DNA of 64,000 nt from an uncultured Holophagaceae bacterium (GTDB lineage: Bacteria; Acidobacteriota; Holophagae; Holophagales; Holophagaceae): assembly GCA_903884655.1 (NCBI GenBank), contig CAISFO010000094.1:21671-85670 (forward strand), in the 5' to 3' direction. Shown one piece after another: positions 8,962 to 19,261 of this stretch; positions within the stretch are counted from its first letter, which is position 1, and every line of letters begins with the position of its first letter. A program made the translations under genes and the position numbers. The notes beneath the pieces were generated by a model. The model had not been told where the DNA came from and made no database searches. It saw only the letters and a program-made list of their open reading frames with translations.

Positions 8962-10032
8962 CTATTCCTGTCGACTGTTGAATTCGGCAATCTGGGCGAG
9001 GGTCACAGCCCGCATGTCCTCGCCACGCTGACAGGCCCGGTACCACAGCACAATGCGGTCCAGCGACGTCCCGAGGTCCCACCTTGGATGCCAGCCGAGG
9101 CGGGCCTTGGCCTTGGAGCAGTCCAGTTTCAGGTAAGTCGCCTCGTGGGGCTGGGGCCGGGGATCCAGACGCCAGGCAGCCCCATCACCCCACTGTTCGA
9201 CAAGCCTCTGGACAATCCACTCGACGGGCTTCGCGTCTTCATCATTGGGTCCGAAGTTCCAGCTTTCTGCGAACTCTGGTCCGTGTTCCCAGAGCCTCTC
9301 CGCCAGAGTCAAGTAACCCCACAGCGGTTCGAGCACGTGCTGCCAGGGGCGGATCGCATGCGGGCTGCGGATGACCACCGCCTCCCCTTCAGAAAAGGCC
9401 CGAATCATGTCAGGCACCAGCCGATCCAGGGCCCAATCGCCCCCGCCGATGACATTGCCCGCCCGGGCCGAGGCCACTGCGGGGCGGGCGTGCTCCTTGC
9501 CCGAAAAGAAGGAACTCCGGTAGGCAGCGGTCACCAGTTCCGAACAGCCCTTGCTGCTGCTGTAGGGATCATGTCCGCCCATGGGATCACTTTCCCGGTA
9601 GCCCCAGACCCATTCCCTGTTCTCGTAGCATTTGTCCGTGGTGACGTTCACCACCGCCCGCACCCCTTCTGCATGCCTCACCGCTTCCAGGAGGTGCACG
9701 GTGCCCATGACGTTCGTGGCAAAGGTCTCCACAGGCTCGACGTAGGAGTGCCGGACCAGCGGCTGGGCCGCCAGGTGGAACACAACCTCAGGGCGGCATT
9801 CCCGGACGGCGGCCTTCAAGGTGTCCAGGTCCCTGATGTCGGCCAGGCGGGAATGGACCATCCCCCGGCCCACTGCGGCCAGGTCGAACAGGGATGGATG
9901 GGTGGGCGGCGCCAACGCGTAGCCTGCCACTTCGGCCCCCATGGACTGGAGCCAGAGGGACAGCCAGCCACCCTTGAACCCGGTGTGGCCCGTGACCAGA
10001 ACGCGTTTCCCGCGCCAGAACCCGCTGTTCAT
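8962..10032 (-). CDS. rfbG: CDP-glucose 4,6-dehydratase
   Basis: A 356-residue extended SDR that converts CDP-D-glucose to CDP-4-keto-6-deoxy-D-glucose. The N-terminal GHTGFKGGW (15-23) is characteristic of CDP-glucose dehydratases, which use G-H-T-G-F-K-G rather than the dTDP-type motif. The catalytic segment TTDKCYEN (131-138) and Y157/K161 in YSSSK are intact. Its ATG overlaps the rfbF stop by four bases (ATGA), so rfbF-rfbG-rfbH form a coupled operon. GC content matches the rest of the chromosome, unlike the downstream sugar block. Confidence 0.94.
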   Translation of the reverse strand: MNSGFWRGKRVLVTGHTGFKGGWLSLWLQSMGAEVAGYALAPPTHPSLFDLAAVGRGMVHSRLADIRDLDTLKAAVRECRPEVVFHLAAQPLVRHSYVEPVETFATNVMGTVHLLEAVRHAEGVRAVVNVTTDKCYENREWVWGYRESDPMGGHDPYSSSKGCSELVTAAYRSSFFSGKEHARPAVASARAGNVIGGGDWALDRLVPDMIRAFSEGEAVVIRSPHAIRPWQHVLEPLWGYLTLAERLWEHGPEFAESWNFGPNDEDAKPVEWIVQRLVEQWGDGAAWRLDPRPQPHEATYLKLDCSKAKARLGWHPRWDLGTSLDRIVLWYRACQRGEDMRAVTLAQIAEFNSRQE

Positions 10033-10799
10033 GGCCAGACCTTCCAGGGGGCTTGGCCTGTGGCCCAGAGCTCTTCAAGGTGCATCTTGTCCCGCAAGGT
10101 GTCCATGGGCTGCCAGAACCCCGCATGACAGTAGGCGGAGAGTTGCTCCGAAGCCGCCAGGCGCTCCATCGGATCCCGTTCCCAAATCGTCTGGTCCCCC
10201 TCGATGAGGTCGAAGACCTTCGGAGAAAGGACAAAGAAGCCGCCGTTGATCCAGCCCCCGTCGCCCGTAGGTTTTTCCTGGAAGGCGGTGATGAGGTTCC
10301 GGTCGAACTGCAGTGCCCCGAACCGTCCGGGTGGCTGAGTGGCAGTCAGGGTGGCCAGGGTGCCCTGCTCGCGGTGGAAGGCGATCAGCCTGGTAATATC
10401 CACGTTCCCCACGCCGTCACCATATGTCGCGCAGAAGTCTTCATCTCCGACATAGTCCCGGATGCGCCTCAACCGCCCGCCCGTCATGGTGGTCTCGCCT
10501 GTATCCACGAGGGTGACCTTCCAGGGCTCGGCGTGCTTGTGGTGAACCTCCATGCGGTTGCTCGCCATGTCGAAGGTCACATCCGACATGTGGAGGAAAT
10601 AGTTAGCGAAATATTCCTTGATCAGGTAGCCCTTGTAACCCAGGCAGATCACGAACTCGTTCAAGCCATGGGCCGAGTAGATCTTCATGATGTGCCAGAG
10701 GATGGGCTTGCCGCCAATCTCGATCATCGGTTTTGGGCGGACGATGCTTTCCTCGCTGATCCTTGATCCGATCCCTCCAGCCAGGATGGCCACTTTCAT
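10029..10799 (-). CDS. rfbF: Glucose-1-phosphate cytidylyltransferase
   Basis: A 256-residue nucleotidyltransferase that makes CDP-glucose from CTP and glucose-1-phosphate, the first committed step of the CDP-6-deoxyhexose pathway. The canonical N-terminal loop LAGGIGSRI (6-14), RPKPM (21-25) and the product-site motif [10 protein letters not shown] are present. The ATG at 10799 is preceded by GAGG at a six-base spacing; a TTG immediately upstream at 10802 is less likely. It is the first gene of the minus-strand operon. Confidence 0.94.
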   Translation of the reverse strand: MKVAILAGGIGSRISEESIVRPKPMIEIGGKPILWHIMKIYSAHGLNEFVICLGYKGYLIKEYFANYFLHMSDVTFDMASNRMEVHHKHAEPWKVTLVDTGETTMTGGRLRRIRDYVGDEDFCATYGDGVGNVDITRLIAFHREQGTLATLTATQPPGRFGALQFDRNLITAFQEKPTGDGGWINGGFFVLSPKVFDLIEGDQTIWERDPMERLAASEQLSAYCHAGFWQPMDTLRDKMHLEELWATGQAPWKVWP

Positions 10800-11470
10800 C
10801 AATCACCTCACCTTGGAAGACATGACGCGGAGCGTGCTGGAACGAACCAAACCGATGGAAGGAAGACAAGTATTTCAAAAAGATGCGGGATTTGGTCGAT
10901 TATCCGGATTCGAGGAAGAACCTTGCACCCATCTCATTCTGGCATTCAATCAGAGAGGATCTGACCGACACAACTGGAACACACTCTGGAATTGTCTCAA
11001 ATTCCAAAATGGAATGCGGAAGCAGAGACCCGCTTCCGGCAACCTCAAGCGGCGGTCGCCTCGATCTTTGGGATTGCGTCACCTTGCGGGACTTCGACGA
11101 ACTGTACATGGCCCGAGCCGTGGGCTTCAGGGATCATGCCAACTCCTACAGGCAAGGCTCGCCGGGTCCCACCAGCACCACACCCAGGCCCCCTGCCCTT
11201 CACCTTCACCGGGGACTCACCGTAGCCTCCTGGGATGCCTGGCCAAGGTGGCGGGTCCCCGCTGGATGAATTTCGCCCTGGTCCTCTGCGAAGGGTTGAG
11301 CCGGGAAATGGGCACGATACCGGTGGCCCTGAGGGCTGGTACCCCCTGATGCGGCCCGGATGATGGCGTACTGGGTTCCCAGCCGAAGTGGGATCGGAAG
11401 CCGGCCCACTTGGCACGCCCCTGGCAACATTCGATCCGCCTCGAAAGCCCCTCTCATCCTAGAATGGTCC
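10800..11470. other. Long intergenic region between rfbF and glgB
   Basis: About 670 bases between two divergently transcribed operons, so it should hold both promoters. I could not assign promoter boxes with confidence. The part near 10850-11020 is AT-richer and contains a perfect small dyad ATTCCA-AAA-TGGAAT at 11001-11015. No open frame here resembles a known protein. Confidence 0.35.
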
Positions 11471-13375
11471 ATGGAACTGCCCCGCTCGGCCTCGACCTTA
11501 GGCGACCTTGATCTTCACTTGTTGGGCGAGGGTACCCACCTGCGGGCCTACGAGAAGCTCGGGGCCCATCCCAGGGTGGTGAACGGCGAGGCGGGCGTGA
11601 GTTTCGCGGTGTGGGCCCCCAACGCCCGCAGGGTGAGCGTGGTGGGCGACTTCAATGGGTGGGACGGCTTGGCCCACCCCATGGCTCAGGTGGGTCCCAA
11701 CGGGTTCTGGGAGACCTTTGTCCCCGGACTCGCCCCAGGTTTGTTCTACAAGTTCGAAATCCACGGCCCGAATGGCAACCTGTTGCCCCTCAAGGCCGAC
11801 CCCTATGCCTTCCGCTGCGAGCGCGCGCCTGGAACGGCCTCAGTCATCCATGGTTTGCCAGTCTACCCCTGGGGGGATGCGGACTGGCTGCAGGCACGCC
11901 GGAATACGAAGGCCCATGAAGCGCCCATGAGCATCTACGAGCTGCACCTGGGCTCCTGGCGGCGCCGGCCAGACGGCACCTTCATGAGCTACCGGGAAAT
12001 CGCCGCGGACCTGGCCCCCTATGCCAGCTGGCTGGGCTTCACCCATGTGCAGCTGCTGCCGGTGACCGAGCATCCCTACGATCCCTCGTGGGGCTACCAG
12101 CCCCTGGGCATGTTCGCCCCCACCAGCCGCTTCGGTGGCCCTGAGGACTTCAAGGCCTTCGTGGACACCATGCACCAGGCGGGCCTGGGTGTCATTCTCG
12201 ACTGGGTGCCGGCCCACTTCCCGGAAGACGCCCACGGGCTCGCCAGCTTCGACGGCACCCACCTCTATGAGCACGCCGATCCCCGCCAGGGGCGCCACAT
12301 GGACTGGGGCACCCTCATCTACAACTTCGGCCGGGTGGAGGTGCAGAACTACCTCATCTCCAACGCCCTCTTCTGGCTCGACCAGTTCCACGTGGACGGC
12401 CTGCGGGTGGACGCGGTGGCGTCCATGCTCTACCTGGACTACAGCCGCGAGGCGGGCCAGTGGATTCCCAACCGCCACGGCGGAAGGGAGAACCTGGAGG
12501 CTGTGGCCTTCCTGCGGCGCCTGAACGAAGTGGTCTACTCCCAGTATCCGGACACCTTCACCGTGGCCGAGGAATCCACCGCCTGGCCCGGCGTTTCCCG
12601 CCCCACGGATACGGGGGGCCTGGGTTTCGGTTTCAAGTGGGACATGGGCTGGATGCACGACACCCTGCGCTACCTGGGCGAGGGGATGATGGCCCGGCCC
12701 CACCACCACGACGACATCACCTTCTCCATGCTCTATCACGACTCCGAGAACTACGTGCTGCCGCTCTCCCACGACGAGGTGGTCCACGGCAAGCGCAGCC
12801 TCTACGGCCGCATGCCCGGCGATCCCTGGGAGCGGATGGCCAACCTGCGCCTGCTCTACGCCTGGCTCTTCGCCCACGGCGGCAAGAAGCTGCTCTTCAT
12901 GGGCGGCGAGTTCGCCCAGGGCAGGGAGTGGAACCATGACACGGCCCTGGACTGGGGACTGCTCAACCAGCCCGCCCACAAGGGCATCCATGACCTGATC
13001 TGCGACCTCAACAACCTCTACCGCCGCCAGCCGGCCCTGTACGAAGGGGACTGCCAGCACGGGGGATTCGCCTGGATCGACTGCGGTGACCGCTTCAACA
13101 GCGTGCTCACGCTGCTGCGCAGGGCCTCGGATCCAGGGGATTTCATAGCTGTCGCCTTCAACTTCACGGCACTACCTCAACACGGTTACCGAGTAGGGGT
13201 ACCTGCACCGGGGGCTTACGTGGAGCGGCTGAACACCGATTCCACCTACTACGGCGGCCGGAATGAAGGCAACACGGGGCGCATCACAACCGAAGCCATC
13301 CCCGCTCACGGGTTCCCCCAGTCCCTCAACCTCACCCTGCCTCCACTCGCGGCTCTCTTCTTGAAGCCCGAATAG
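11471..13375 (+). CDS. glgB: 1,4-alpha-glucan branching enzyme
   Basis: A 634-residue GH13 enzyme that creates alpha-1,6 branches in glycogen. An N-terminal CBM48 domain ([20 protein letters not shown], near 39-58) is followed by the catalytic barrel. The nucleophile is D314 in [12 protein letters not shown] and the acid/base E367 in [11 protein letters not shown]; the HDEVVHGK motif near the C-terminal third is also intact. The ATG at 11471 gives a start typical for the family; the frame is open further upstream but that part does not look like GlgB. It lies 32 bases before glgP on the same strand, so the two are probably co-transcribed. Confidence 0.95.
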   Translation: MELPRSASTLGDLDLHLLGEGTHLRAYEKLGAHPRVVNGEAGVSFAVWAPNARRVSVVGDFNGWDGLAHPMAQVGPNGFWETFVPGLAPGLFYKFEIHGPNGNLLPLKADPYAFRCERAPGTASVIHGLPVYPWGDADWLQARRNTKAHEAPMSIYELHLGSWRRRPDGTFMSYREIAADLAPYASWLGFTHVQLLPVTEHPYDPSWGYQPLGMFAPTSRFGGPEDFKAFVDTMHQAGLGVILDWVPAHFPEDAHGLASFDGTHLYEHADPRQGRHMDWGTLIYNFGRVEVQNYLISNALFWLDQFHVDGLRVDAVASMLYLDYSREAGQWIPNRHGGRENLEAVAFLRRLNEVVYSQYPDTFTVAEESTAWPGVSRPTDTGGLGFGFKWDMGWMHDTLRYLGEGMMARPHHHDDITFSMLYHDSENYVLPLSHDEVVHGKRSLYGRMPGDPWERMANLRLLYAWLFAHGGKKLLFMGGEFAQGREWNHDTALDWGLLNQPAHKGIHDLICDLNNLYRRQPALYEGDCQHGGFAWIDCGDRFNSVLTLLRRASDPGDFIAVAFNFTALPQHGYRVGVPAPGAYVERLNTDSTYYGGRNEGNTGRITTEAIPAHGFPQSLNLTLPPLAALFLKPE

Positions 13376-13407
13376 CCGCCTCTGTCACCCCAGCACTAGG
13401 AATCGTC

Positions 13408-15534
13408 ATGGAAAAGCTCGTCAGCAAGATGCACAACCTCACCCAGAACCTCTGGTGGACCTGGAAGCCCGAGGTTCGCACGATCTTCCGGGACCTCGAC
13501 CTGGACCTGTACCACAAGGTCCACCAGAACCCCATGTCGGTGCTCAAGCAGATCTCGACGGAACAGCTGGAGCAGCGCGCGGCCGATGTGGACGTCCCGG
13601 CCCGGGTGGACCGCGCCCTGCGGCAGTTGAGAGAGTACCTCACCCCCGTCACCACCTGGGGTCTCACCCATGCCGGGGCCATGCGTTCCCGACCCATTGC
13701 CTACTTCTGCATGGAGTTCGGTGTCCACGAATCCCTACCCATCTATTCCGGCGGCCTGGGCATCCTGGCTGGCGACCATCTGAAATCCGCTTCCGACCTG
13801 GGCATTCCCCTCGTAGGCGTGGGCCTGCTCTACCACGAGGGCTACACCAACCAGGTGCTGGACACCAACCTCTGGCAGCAGGACGTGGTCGAGCCGTACG
13901 ACATCGCCGACCTGCCCATCAAACAGACGATGGATCGTCACGGCGAGCCCATCCACGTCACCGTCGAGATGCCCGGACGGCTGGTGCATGCCGCCGTCCT
14001 AGAGGTCCAGGTCGGACGCATCCGGCTCATCCTGCTGGATACCCGCGTCAAGGAGAACTCAGCCAAGGACGTGGCCCTGGCGGCCCGCCTCTACGGTGGC
14101 GACCAGCGCATGCGCATCGAGCAGGAACTGCTGCTGGGGGTCGGCGGCGCCCGGGCCCTGCGGGCCCTCGGCATCAGCGCCAGTGTCTTCCACCTCAATG
14201 AGGGCCATTCCGCCTTCGCCCTGCTGGAACGGGCCCGCTACCGCATCCAGGCGGACGGACTGGATCCCCACCAGGCCCTGCTCGAAGTGGCCGCCGCCTC
14301 TGTATTCACCACCCACACCCCCGTGGACGCCGGCCATGATCGCTTCCCGGCCGACTTGATCTCGGACTACCTGCGGCCACTGGCTGAGGGATTGAAGCTC
14401 CCCCTGGATGAGGTGCTCGGTCTGGGCCGGGTGAATCCCCACGACTTCGGCTCGTCCTTCCTCCCCACGGTGCTGGCCCTCAGGCTGACCCGCCGGGCCA
14501 ACGGAGTCTCGGCCCTCCACGGCGTGGTGTCGCGCAAGATGTGGAACCACCTCTACCCCGGGGTCCGGGAAGAAGCCGTTCCCATTGGCCATGTGACCAA
14601 CGGCGTCCACCTGCCCACCTGGCTGGCCACGGAAATGAACCACCTGTACGAATCCCACCTGGGCGTGGGCTACCAGAGCGCGCTCACCCGGCCCGGGACC
14701 TGGGCCAAAATCGTGGATGTCTCCTCCGCGGAGATCTGGGAGACCAAGCAGGTCCTCAAGGCCCGCACCATCCGGTTCATCCGCAAGCGCAATGCCGCCA
14801 TGCGGGAGCGACTCGGCCTGCCAGAGATCGAACCGGCCCCCCTGGACCCCGAGGCCCTCACCATCGGCTTCGCCCGCCGTTTCGTGCCCTACAAGCGGCC
14901 CGACCTGCTCTTCTCCGACCTGGACCGCCTGGATCGCCTGGTGAATCACCCCACCCGCCCCGTGAACCTGGTCTTCTCGGGCCGGGCCCACCCGGCGGAC
15001 AGCACGGGCAAGGCGCTCATCCAGAAGGTCAACCACCTGCTCGAGGACCCCCGTTTCCGCCACCGCATCCTCTTCATCGAGAACTACAACATCCATGTAG
15101 GAAGGATGCTCTACCAGGGCATCGACGCCTGGCTCAACAACCCCCAGCGGCCACTGGAGGCCTGCGGCACCAGCGGCATGAAGGTCGTCCTCAACGGCGG
15201 CCTGCACATCTCCATTCGGGACGGCTGGTGGGCCGAAGCCTATGACGGCGAGAACGGTTTCGCCATCGGCACGGGGGAGATCCACGCCGACCAGGCCATC
15301 CAGGATCAGCGGGACGCGGAAGACCTGTTCCGCCTGCTGGAAGACGAAGTGGTACCCCTCTATTACGACAACCGCAACTCGACAGGCATTCCCCGCTGCT
15401 GGGTGGAGCGCATGAAGAACTCCATCCGGACCCTGGGCTGGCGCTTCAATGCCGACCGCATGCTCCAGGACTACGTCCAGCACCTCTACCTGCCCGCAGC
15501 GGTAGGCAGCAGCTGCCAGATGCCACCGCCCTAA
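13408..15534 (+). CDS. glgP: Alpha-glucan phosphorylase (DUF3417-type)
   Basis: A 708-residue glycogen/maltodextrin phosphorylase that releases glucose-1-phosphate. It is the shorter bacterial/archaeal form: an N-terminal DUF3417 helical domain (HNLTQNLWWTWKPEV, near 9-23), then a GT35 core with YFCMEFGVHESLPIYSGGLG near 100-119. The PLP lysine is K592 in CGTSGMKVVLNGG. An AGGA site six bases before the ATG supports the start. Together with glgB, glgA and glgC it completes glycogen turnover in this region. Confidence 0.93.
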   Translation: MEKLVSKMHNLTQNLWWTWKPEVRTIFRDLDLDLYHKVHQNPMSVLKQISTEQLEQRAADVDVPARVDRALRQLREYLTPVTTWGLTHAGAMRSRPIAYFCMEFGVHESLPIYSGGLGILAGDHLKSASDLGIPLVGVGLLYHEGYTNQVLDTNLWQQDVVEPYDIADLPIKQTMDRHGEPIHVTVEMPGRLVHAAVLEVQVGRIRLILLDTRVKENSAKDVALAARLYGGDQRMRIEQELLLGVGGARALRALGISASVFHLNEGHSAFALLERARYRIQADGLDPHQALLEVAAASVFTTHTPVDAGHDRFPADLISDYLRPLAEGLKLPLDEVLGLGRVNPHDFGSSFLPTVLALRLTRRANGVSALHGVVSRKMWNHLYPGVREEAVPIGHVTNGVHLPTWLATEMNHLYESHLGVGYQSALTRPGTWAKIVDVSSAEIWETKQVLKARTIRFIRKRNAAMRERLGLPEIEPAPLDPEALTIGFARRFVPYKRPDLLFSDLDRLDRLVNHPTRPVNLVFSGRAHPADSTGKALIQKVNHLLEDPRFRHRILFIENYNIHVGRMLYQGIDAWLNNPQRPLEACGTSGMKVVLNGGLHISIRDGWWAEAYDGENGFAIGTGEIHADQAIQDQRDAEDLFRLLEDEVVPLYYDNRNSTGIPRCWVERMKNSIRTLGWRFNADRMLQDYVQHLYLPAAVGSSCQMPPP

Positions 15535-15622
15535 TAGAGCCAAGCCTGCAGCCCCTGAACTCATGTTTTCCCGACCTGTTGCAGATGAGACTTCCAGGAA
15601 GCCTTAACCAGGGTGTCTCCCC

Positions 15623-16471
15623 GTGCCCATGACTCCACAGGAAGTGATCCAGAATCTCGGCGAACTCCCGCCCCTGCCCCAGGTGGCGACGCAGGTCATC
15701 CGGATCTCAGCGGCGTCGGACACTTCCTCTGAAGAGCTCAAGGATTTGATCCGCACTGACCAGGCGCTTTCGACCCAGGTCTTGAAGATCGCCAATTCGG
15801 CCATGTTCGGCAGGGCGCGGGAGGTCACGACCCTGACCCAGGCCATCATGACCCTGGGTTTTGCCACCACCCGGAGCGTGGTGCTCGCCTGCAGTGTCAA
15901 GCATCTCTTCAACCGGGGTCCTGCGGGCATCCAGGAGCGGATCCTGTGGGAGCACGCGCTGGTGTCAGCCTTGACCGGCAGCGCCATCGGCAAGGCCATG
16001 CGGGTGACCAGCGCCGAAGAGGTCTTCCTGGCGGGCCTGATCCATGACATCGGGAAGAGCGTCCTTGCGCTCAAGTTCCCGGAGGCCTACGGGGCACTGC
16101 TCCGCTCCCTCCAGAATCAAGGCGGGGACGGACTTTCGGTAGAACTGGATATCTTTGGATTCGACCATGCCATGGTGGGCGAAGCCCTCCTCAGGTCCTG
16201 GAGCATCACGGAAGGCATCGAAGCGGTGGTGCGCTGGCATCATGATCCGCTTGAGGCCCCTGCGGACTATCGCCAGCTGGTGGCCCTGGTGGCCTTGGGC
16301 AACCAGGTGGCCCTCGATCTCCAGGTCGGCATCGGCAGCCCAGACTCCCTCGCAGGGGCAACCTGGGAGGCCATGGACATCCTCCATCTGGATGCGGGCT
16401 CCTATGAACGACACAGGATCACGGCCCTCGAGGCCCTCGAGCGGGACAAGGCCCTCATCACTGAGTTCTGA
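15623..16471 (+). CDS. HDOD domain protein
   Basis: A 282-residue protein made up almost entirely of one HDOD domain, a non-catalytic relative of the HD phosphohydrolase fold found in signalling proteins. Typical features are LPPLPQVATQVIRI near 15-28, DQALSTQVLKIANSAMFG (about 46-63), and the degenerate HD-like motif LIHDIGKSVLA near 138-148. It follows glgP by 88 bases and converges with glgA, so its place in the glycogen cluster is notable, but no direct link to glycogen is shown. The GTG at 15623 is nine bases after AGGG; an ATG at 15629 is the alternative. Confidence 0.85.
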   Translation: MPMTPQEVIQNLGELPPLPQVATQVIRISAASDTSSEELKDLIRTDQALSTQVLKIANSAMFGRAREVTTLTQAIMTLGFATTRSVVLACSVKHLFNRGPAGIQERILWEHALVSALTGSAIGKAMRVTSAEEVFLAGLIHDIGKSVLALKFPEAYGALLRSLQNQGGDGLSVELDIFGFDHAMVGEALLRSWSITEGIEAVVRWHHDPLEAPADYRQLVALVALGNQVALDLQVGIGSPDSLAGATWEAMDILHLDAGSYERHRITALEALERDKALITEF

Positions 16472-16509
16472 GCCCGCTCAAAGCCTGCAAACGGCCATGG
16501 TTGCCCTGA

Positions 16510-17937
16510 TCATTTCGCGGGAATGGCCGCATAGAGATCCAGGTAGGCCTGGGCCGGTCCTTTCCAGCCGAACTCAGTCGTCATGCCCCGCCGCTGCACC
16601 TCCCGCCAGGCGGCAGAATCCTGGAAGAGCCCCAGGGCCTGGTTGATGGCTTCGCCCAGAGCCCAGCCGTTGGCCGTGTCGAACTGGAAGCCGGTGGCAG
16701 AATCGTTCGCCAGGGTTTCCGGCGAAACCCCGATCACGGTATCGGCCAAGCCTCCGGTCCGCCGGACCAGGGGAAGGGCCCCGTAGGCCAGGGCATACAG
16801 TTGAGTTAGTCCACAGGGTTCCTGGCGGGAAGGGGCCATGAACACGTCGGCAGCCGCGAAAGCCCGGTGGGCCATGCCTTCGTCGTAGCGCAGGAACACA
16901 CCGACGCGCCCGGGGTGGCGCTGGGCCGCCTGGCGAAAGGCCCCCTCCGCATGAGGGTCCCCGGTGCCAAGCACAGCCAACTGGGCGCCCCCGGACACCA
17001 GATGGTCCACGTTGTCGAGCACCAGATCCAGGCCCTTGAGGGGATCCAGGCGGCTCACCGTAGCGAAGAGCGGAGCGGAGGGATCTTCCTGAAGTCCCAT
17101 CTGCCTCTGGAACACCGGACGGTTCGGCACGCGGCGAGCAGGGTGCTTCAGATCGTACCGGCTCACCAGGTGGGGATCCGTCCTCGGGTTCCAGATGTCC
17201 TGGTCCACCCCGTTGAGGATGCCCCGAAGGCTGTCCTTCCGGTGCGCCAGCAGTCCCTCGAGACCATGCCCTCCCGCATGCTGGATCTCCTGGGCATAAG
17301 TGGGGCTCACCGTGGTGATCCGGTCGGCGAGCCTCAGGCCAGCTTTCAGGAAGCAGATGTCCCCATGGAACTCCACCCCTTCTGGCGTGAAACCATGCCG
17401 GGGAATCCAGAGCTCATCGAGCATCGCGGCCGGGAACCGCCCCTGGAAGGCGATGTTGTGGATGGTCATCACAGTGGCAGGCCGAGGGCCACCACCGTAT
17501 GCCACATAGGCTGGCATCAGCCCCGTGGGCCAGTCGTGGCCATGCAGCACCTCGGGCCGCCAGCCATTGGCATCTCCGGCGCGGCCCAGGTGGGCCGCAG
17601 CCCAGGACAGAGCAGCGAATCGGCGGGCGAGGTCCGGCGGATAATCATAGGGACCGCCGGGCCGGTCGAAGAAGGCAGGCTGGTCCAGCAGGTACAGGGG
17701 CAATCCGGGTGCCTCGGCCAGGAGGATCCGGGCTGGCCCGCCTCCTAGCAGGTCGGGGAAAGCGGCCACTTCCTTGCCAACCGGCACGGCCTGCCGAATG
17801 GCCGGGTAGGCAGGTACCAGCATGCGGACATCCGCGCCAAGGGCGCGGAGCGCCCGCGGCAGAGCCGCCATCACATCACCCAGGCCACCAGTCTTGACAT
17901 AGGGGAACAGCTCAGAAGCAACAAAGAGAATTCTCAA
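16510..17937 (-). CDS. glgA: Glycogen synthase (ADP-glucose)
   Basis: A 475-residue GT5 enzyme that adds glucose from ADP-glucose to the growing glucan. The N-terminal KTGGLGDV (15-22) binds the ADP-glucose phosphates, and the C-terminal donor-site region PSRQEPCGLTQLYALAYG is typical. The start is a TTG at 17937, chosen because the encoded MRILFVASELFPYVKTGGLG is the conserved family N-terminus. It lies three bases after the glgC stop, so glgC-glgA form an operon. Confidence 0.95.
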   Translation of the reverse strand: MRILFVASELFPYVKTGGLGDVMAALPRALRALGADVRMLVPAYPAIRQAVPVGKEVAAFPDLLGGGPARILLAEAPGLPLYLLDQPAFFDRPGGPYDYPPDLARRFAALSWAAAHLGRAGDANGWRPEVLHGHDWPTGLMPAYVAYGGGPRPATVMTIHNIAFQGRFPAAMLDELWIPRHGFTPEGVEFHGDICFLKAGLRLADRITTVSPTYAQEIQHAGGHGLEGLLAHRKDSLRGILNGVDQDIWNPRTDPHLVSRYDLKHPARRVPNRPVFQRQMGLQEDPSAPLFATVSRLDPLKGLDLVLDNVDHLVSGGAQLAVLGTGDPHAEGAFRQAAQRHPGRVGVFLRYDEGMAHRAFAAADVFMAPSRQEPCGLTQLYALAYGALPLVRRTGGLADTVIGVSPETLANDSATGFQFDTANGWALGEAINQALGLFQDSAAWREVQRRGMTTEFGWKGPAQAYLDLYAAIPAK

Positions 17938-17940
17938 ACC

Positions 17941-19206
17941 TTAGGGCTCCAGCTGGTTCAGCATCTGCTGGGAGATTAGCGTAACGCCCCCGGGTGAGAG
18001 GTAGAATCGGCGGGCATCCTCTTCGGGATCCTCGCCCACGACCAGGCCTTCTGGAATCTGACAGTCCCGGGCCACGATGCAGCGCCGCAACCGGGCGTGG
18101 CGGCCGACGTCGCAGTTCGGAAGGATCATCGCCCCGTCGAGGCGGGCATGGGAATGAACCCGGACGCGGCTGGAGAGCAGGGAATGGTGTACATGGGCAC
18201 CCGAGATGACGCAACCCCCTGAGACCAGGCTGGAAAGGGCCACCCCGTTGCGCATCTCCCCCGCATGCACGAATTTCGCTGGAGGAAGCTGCTCCTGGTG
18301 CGTGGTGATCGGCCAGGCCTCGTCATACAGATTGAGGGCTGGCAGCACGCTGGTGAGGTCCATGTTGGCCTCCCAGTAGGAATCCACCGTGCCCACATCC
18401 CGCCAGTAGGGCTCTGGATGCCCTGAGTTCGGGATGCAGCTGGCCTCGAACCGGTGGGCGAAGACCCTGGCTTCGTGCACCAGCTTCGGGATGATGTCCT
18501 TGCCGAAGTCGTGACCGGATTCCGGATTGGCCGCGTCCTCGATGAGGGCCTGGTAGAGGAATTCCGCGTTGAAGAGGTAGATGCCCATGGAGGCGAAGGA
18601 GTGGTCAGGCTTGCCGGGGATGGCCGGTGGATCCTCCGGTTTTTCCACGAAACCCACAATGCGATCCGCGCCATCCACCTGGGCGATGCCGAAATCCCGT
18701 GCCGAATCCCGGGGCACCTCCAGGCAGGCGATGGTCATGTCAGCCTCATGGTTCAGGTGATCCTGCAGGAACACCTTGTAGTCCATGCGGTAGATGTGGT
18801 CGCCGGCCAGGATCAGCACCGTCTTGGGATGGGCCGACTGGATGCTGCTCATGTTCTGGTAGACCGCGTCTGCGGTGCCGCTGTACCAGGCGTCCTTGTC
18901 CAGGCTCTGCTGGGCGGGAAGCACATGCACATATTCATTCAACTTGCCCGGCAGGAAGGTCCAGCCGAACTGCAGGTGCTCCAGCAGGCGATGGGAATTG
19001 TACTGGGTCAGGACCATGATGCGGCGAAAGCCCGAGTTCACGCAGTTCGACAGGGTGAAGTCGATGATGCGGTACTTCCCCCCAAAATCGAGGCCGGGCT
19101 TGGCATGGTGATCCGTGAGGTCCATCAGGCGCTTGCCCCGGCCTCCGGCCATCACAAGCGAGACGGTGTGCCGGGGTGAGAGTCGAGATTCCGAGATCGT
19201 CAGCAT
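17941..19206 (-). CDS. glgC: Glucose-1-phosphate adenylyltransferase (ADP-glucose pyrophosphorylase)
   Basis: A 421-residue enzyme that makes ADP-glucose and is normally the allosterically controlled step of glycogen synthesis. The N-terminal GGRGKRL (21-27), the KPGLDFGGKYRIIDF stretch (36-50), ILAGDHIYRMDY and a C-terminal left-handed beta-helix are all present. The ATG at 19206 has GAGG seven bases upstream. It is 55 bases downstream of aat on the same strand, so read-through from the clpS-clpA-aat genes is possible. Confidence 0.95.
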   Translation of the reverse strand: MLTISESRLSPRHTVSLVMAGGRGKRLMDLTDHHAKPGLDFGGKYRIIDFTLSNCVNSGFRRIMVLTQYNSHRLLEHLQFGWTFLPGKLNEYVHVLPAQQSLDKDAWYSGTADAVYQNMSSIQSAHPKTVLILAGDHIYRMDYKVFLQDHLNHEADMTIACLEVPRDSARDFGIAQVDGADRIVGFVEKPEDPPAIPGKPDHSFASMGIYLFNAEFLYQALIEDAANPESGHDFGKDIIPKLVHEARVFAHRFEASCIPNSGHPEPYWRDVGTVDSYWEANMDLTSVLPALNLYDEAWPITTHQEQLPPAKFVHAGEMRNGVALSSLVSGGCVISGAHVHHSLLSSRVRVHSHARLDGAMILPNCDVGRHARLRRCIVARDCQIPEGLVVGEDPEEDARRFYLSPGGVTLISQQMLNQLEP

Positions 19207-19261
19207 GGGAGTCCTCGGGGTGGGCCTGCCTGCATGATAGCCACGCCCTGTGACAATCTTC

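Noticed and set aside
11045..11149. Minus-strand peptide starting MIPEAHGSGHVQFVEVPQGD between rfbF and glgB
   Set aside because: About 30 residues of natural-looking sequence but no ribosome site, family or conserved context; chance cannot be excluded.
11840..13060. 406-codon minus-strand frame opposite glgB
   Set aside because: Antisense to a clear branching enzyme; Val/His/Gly-rich composition is artefactual.
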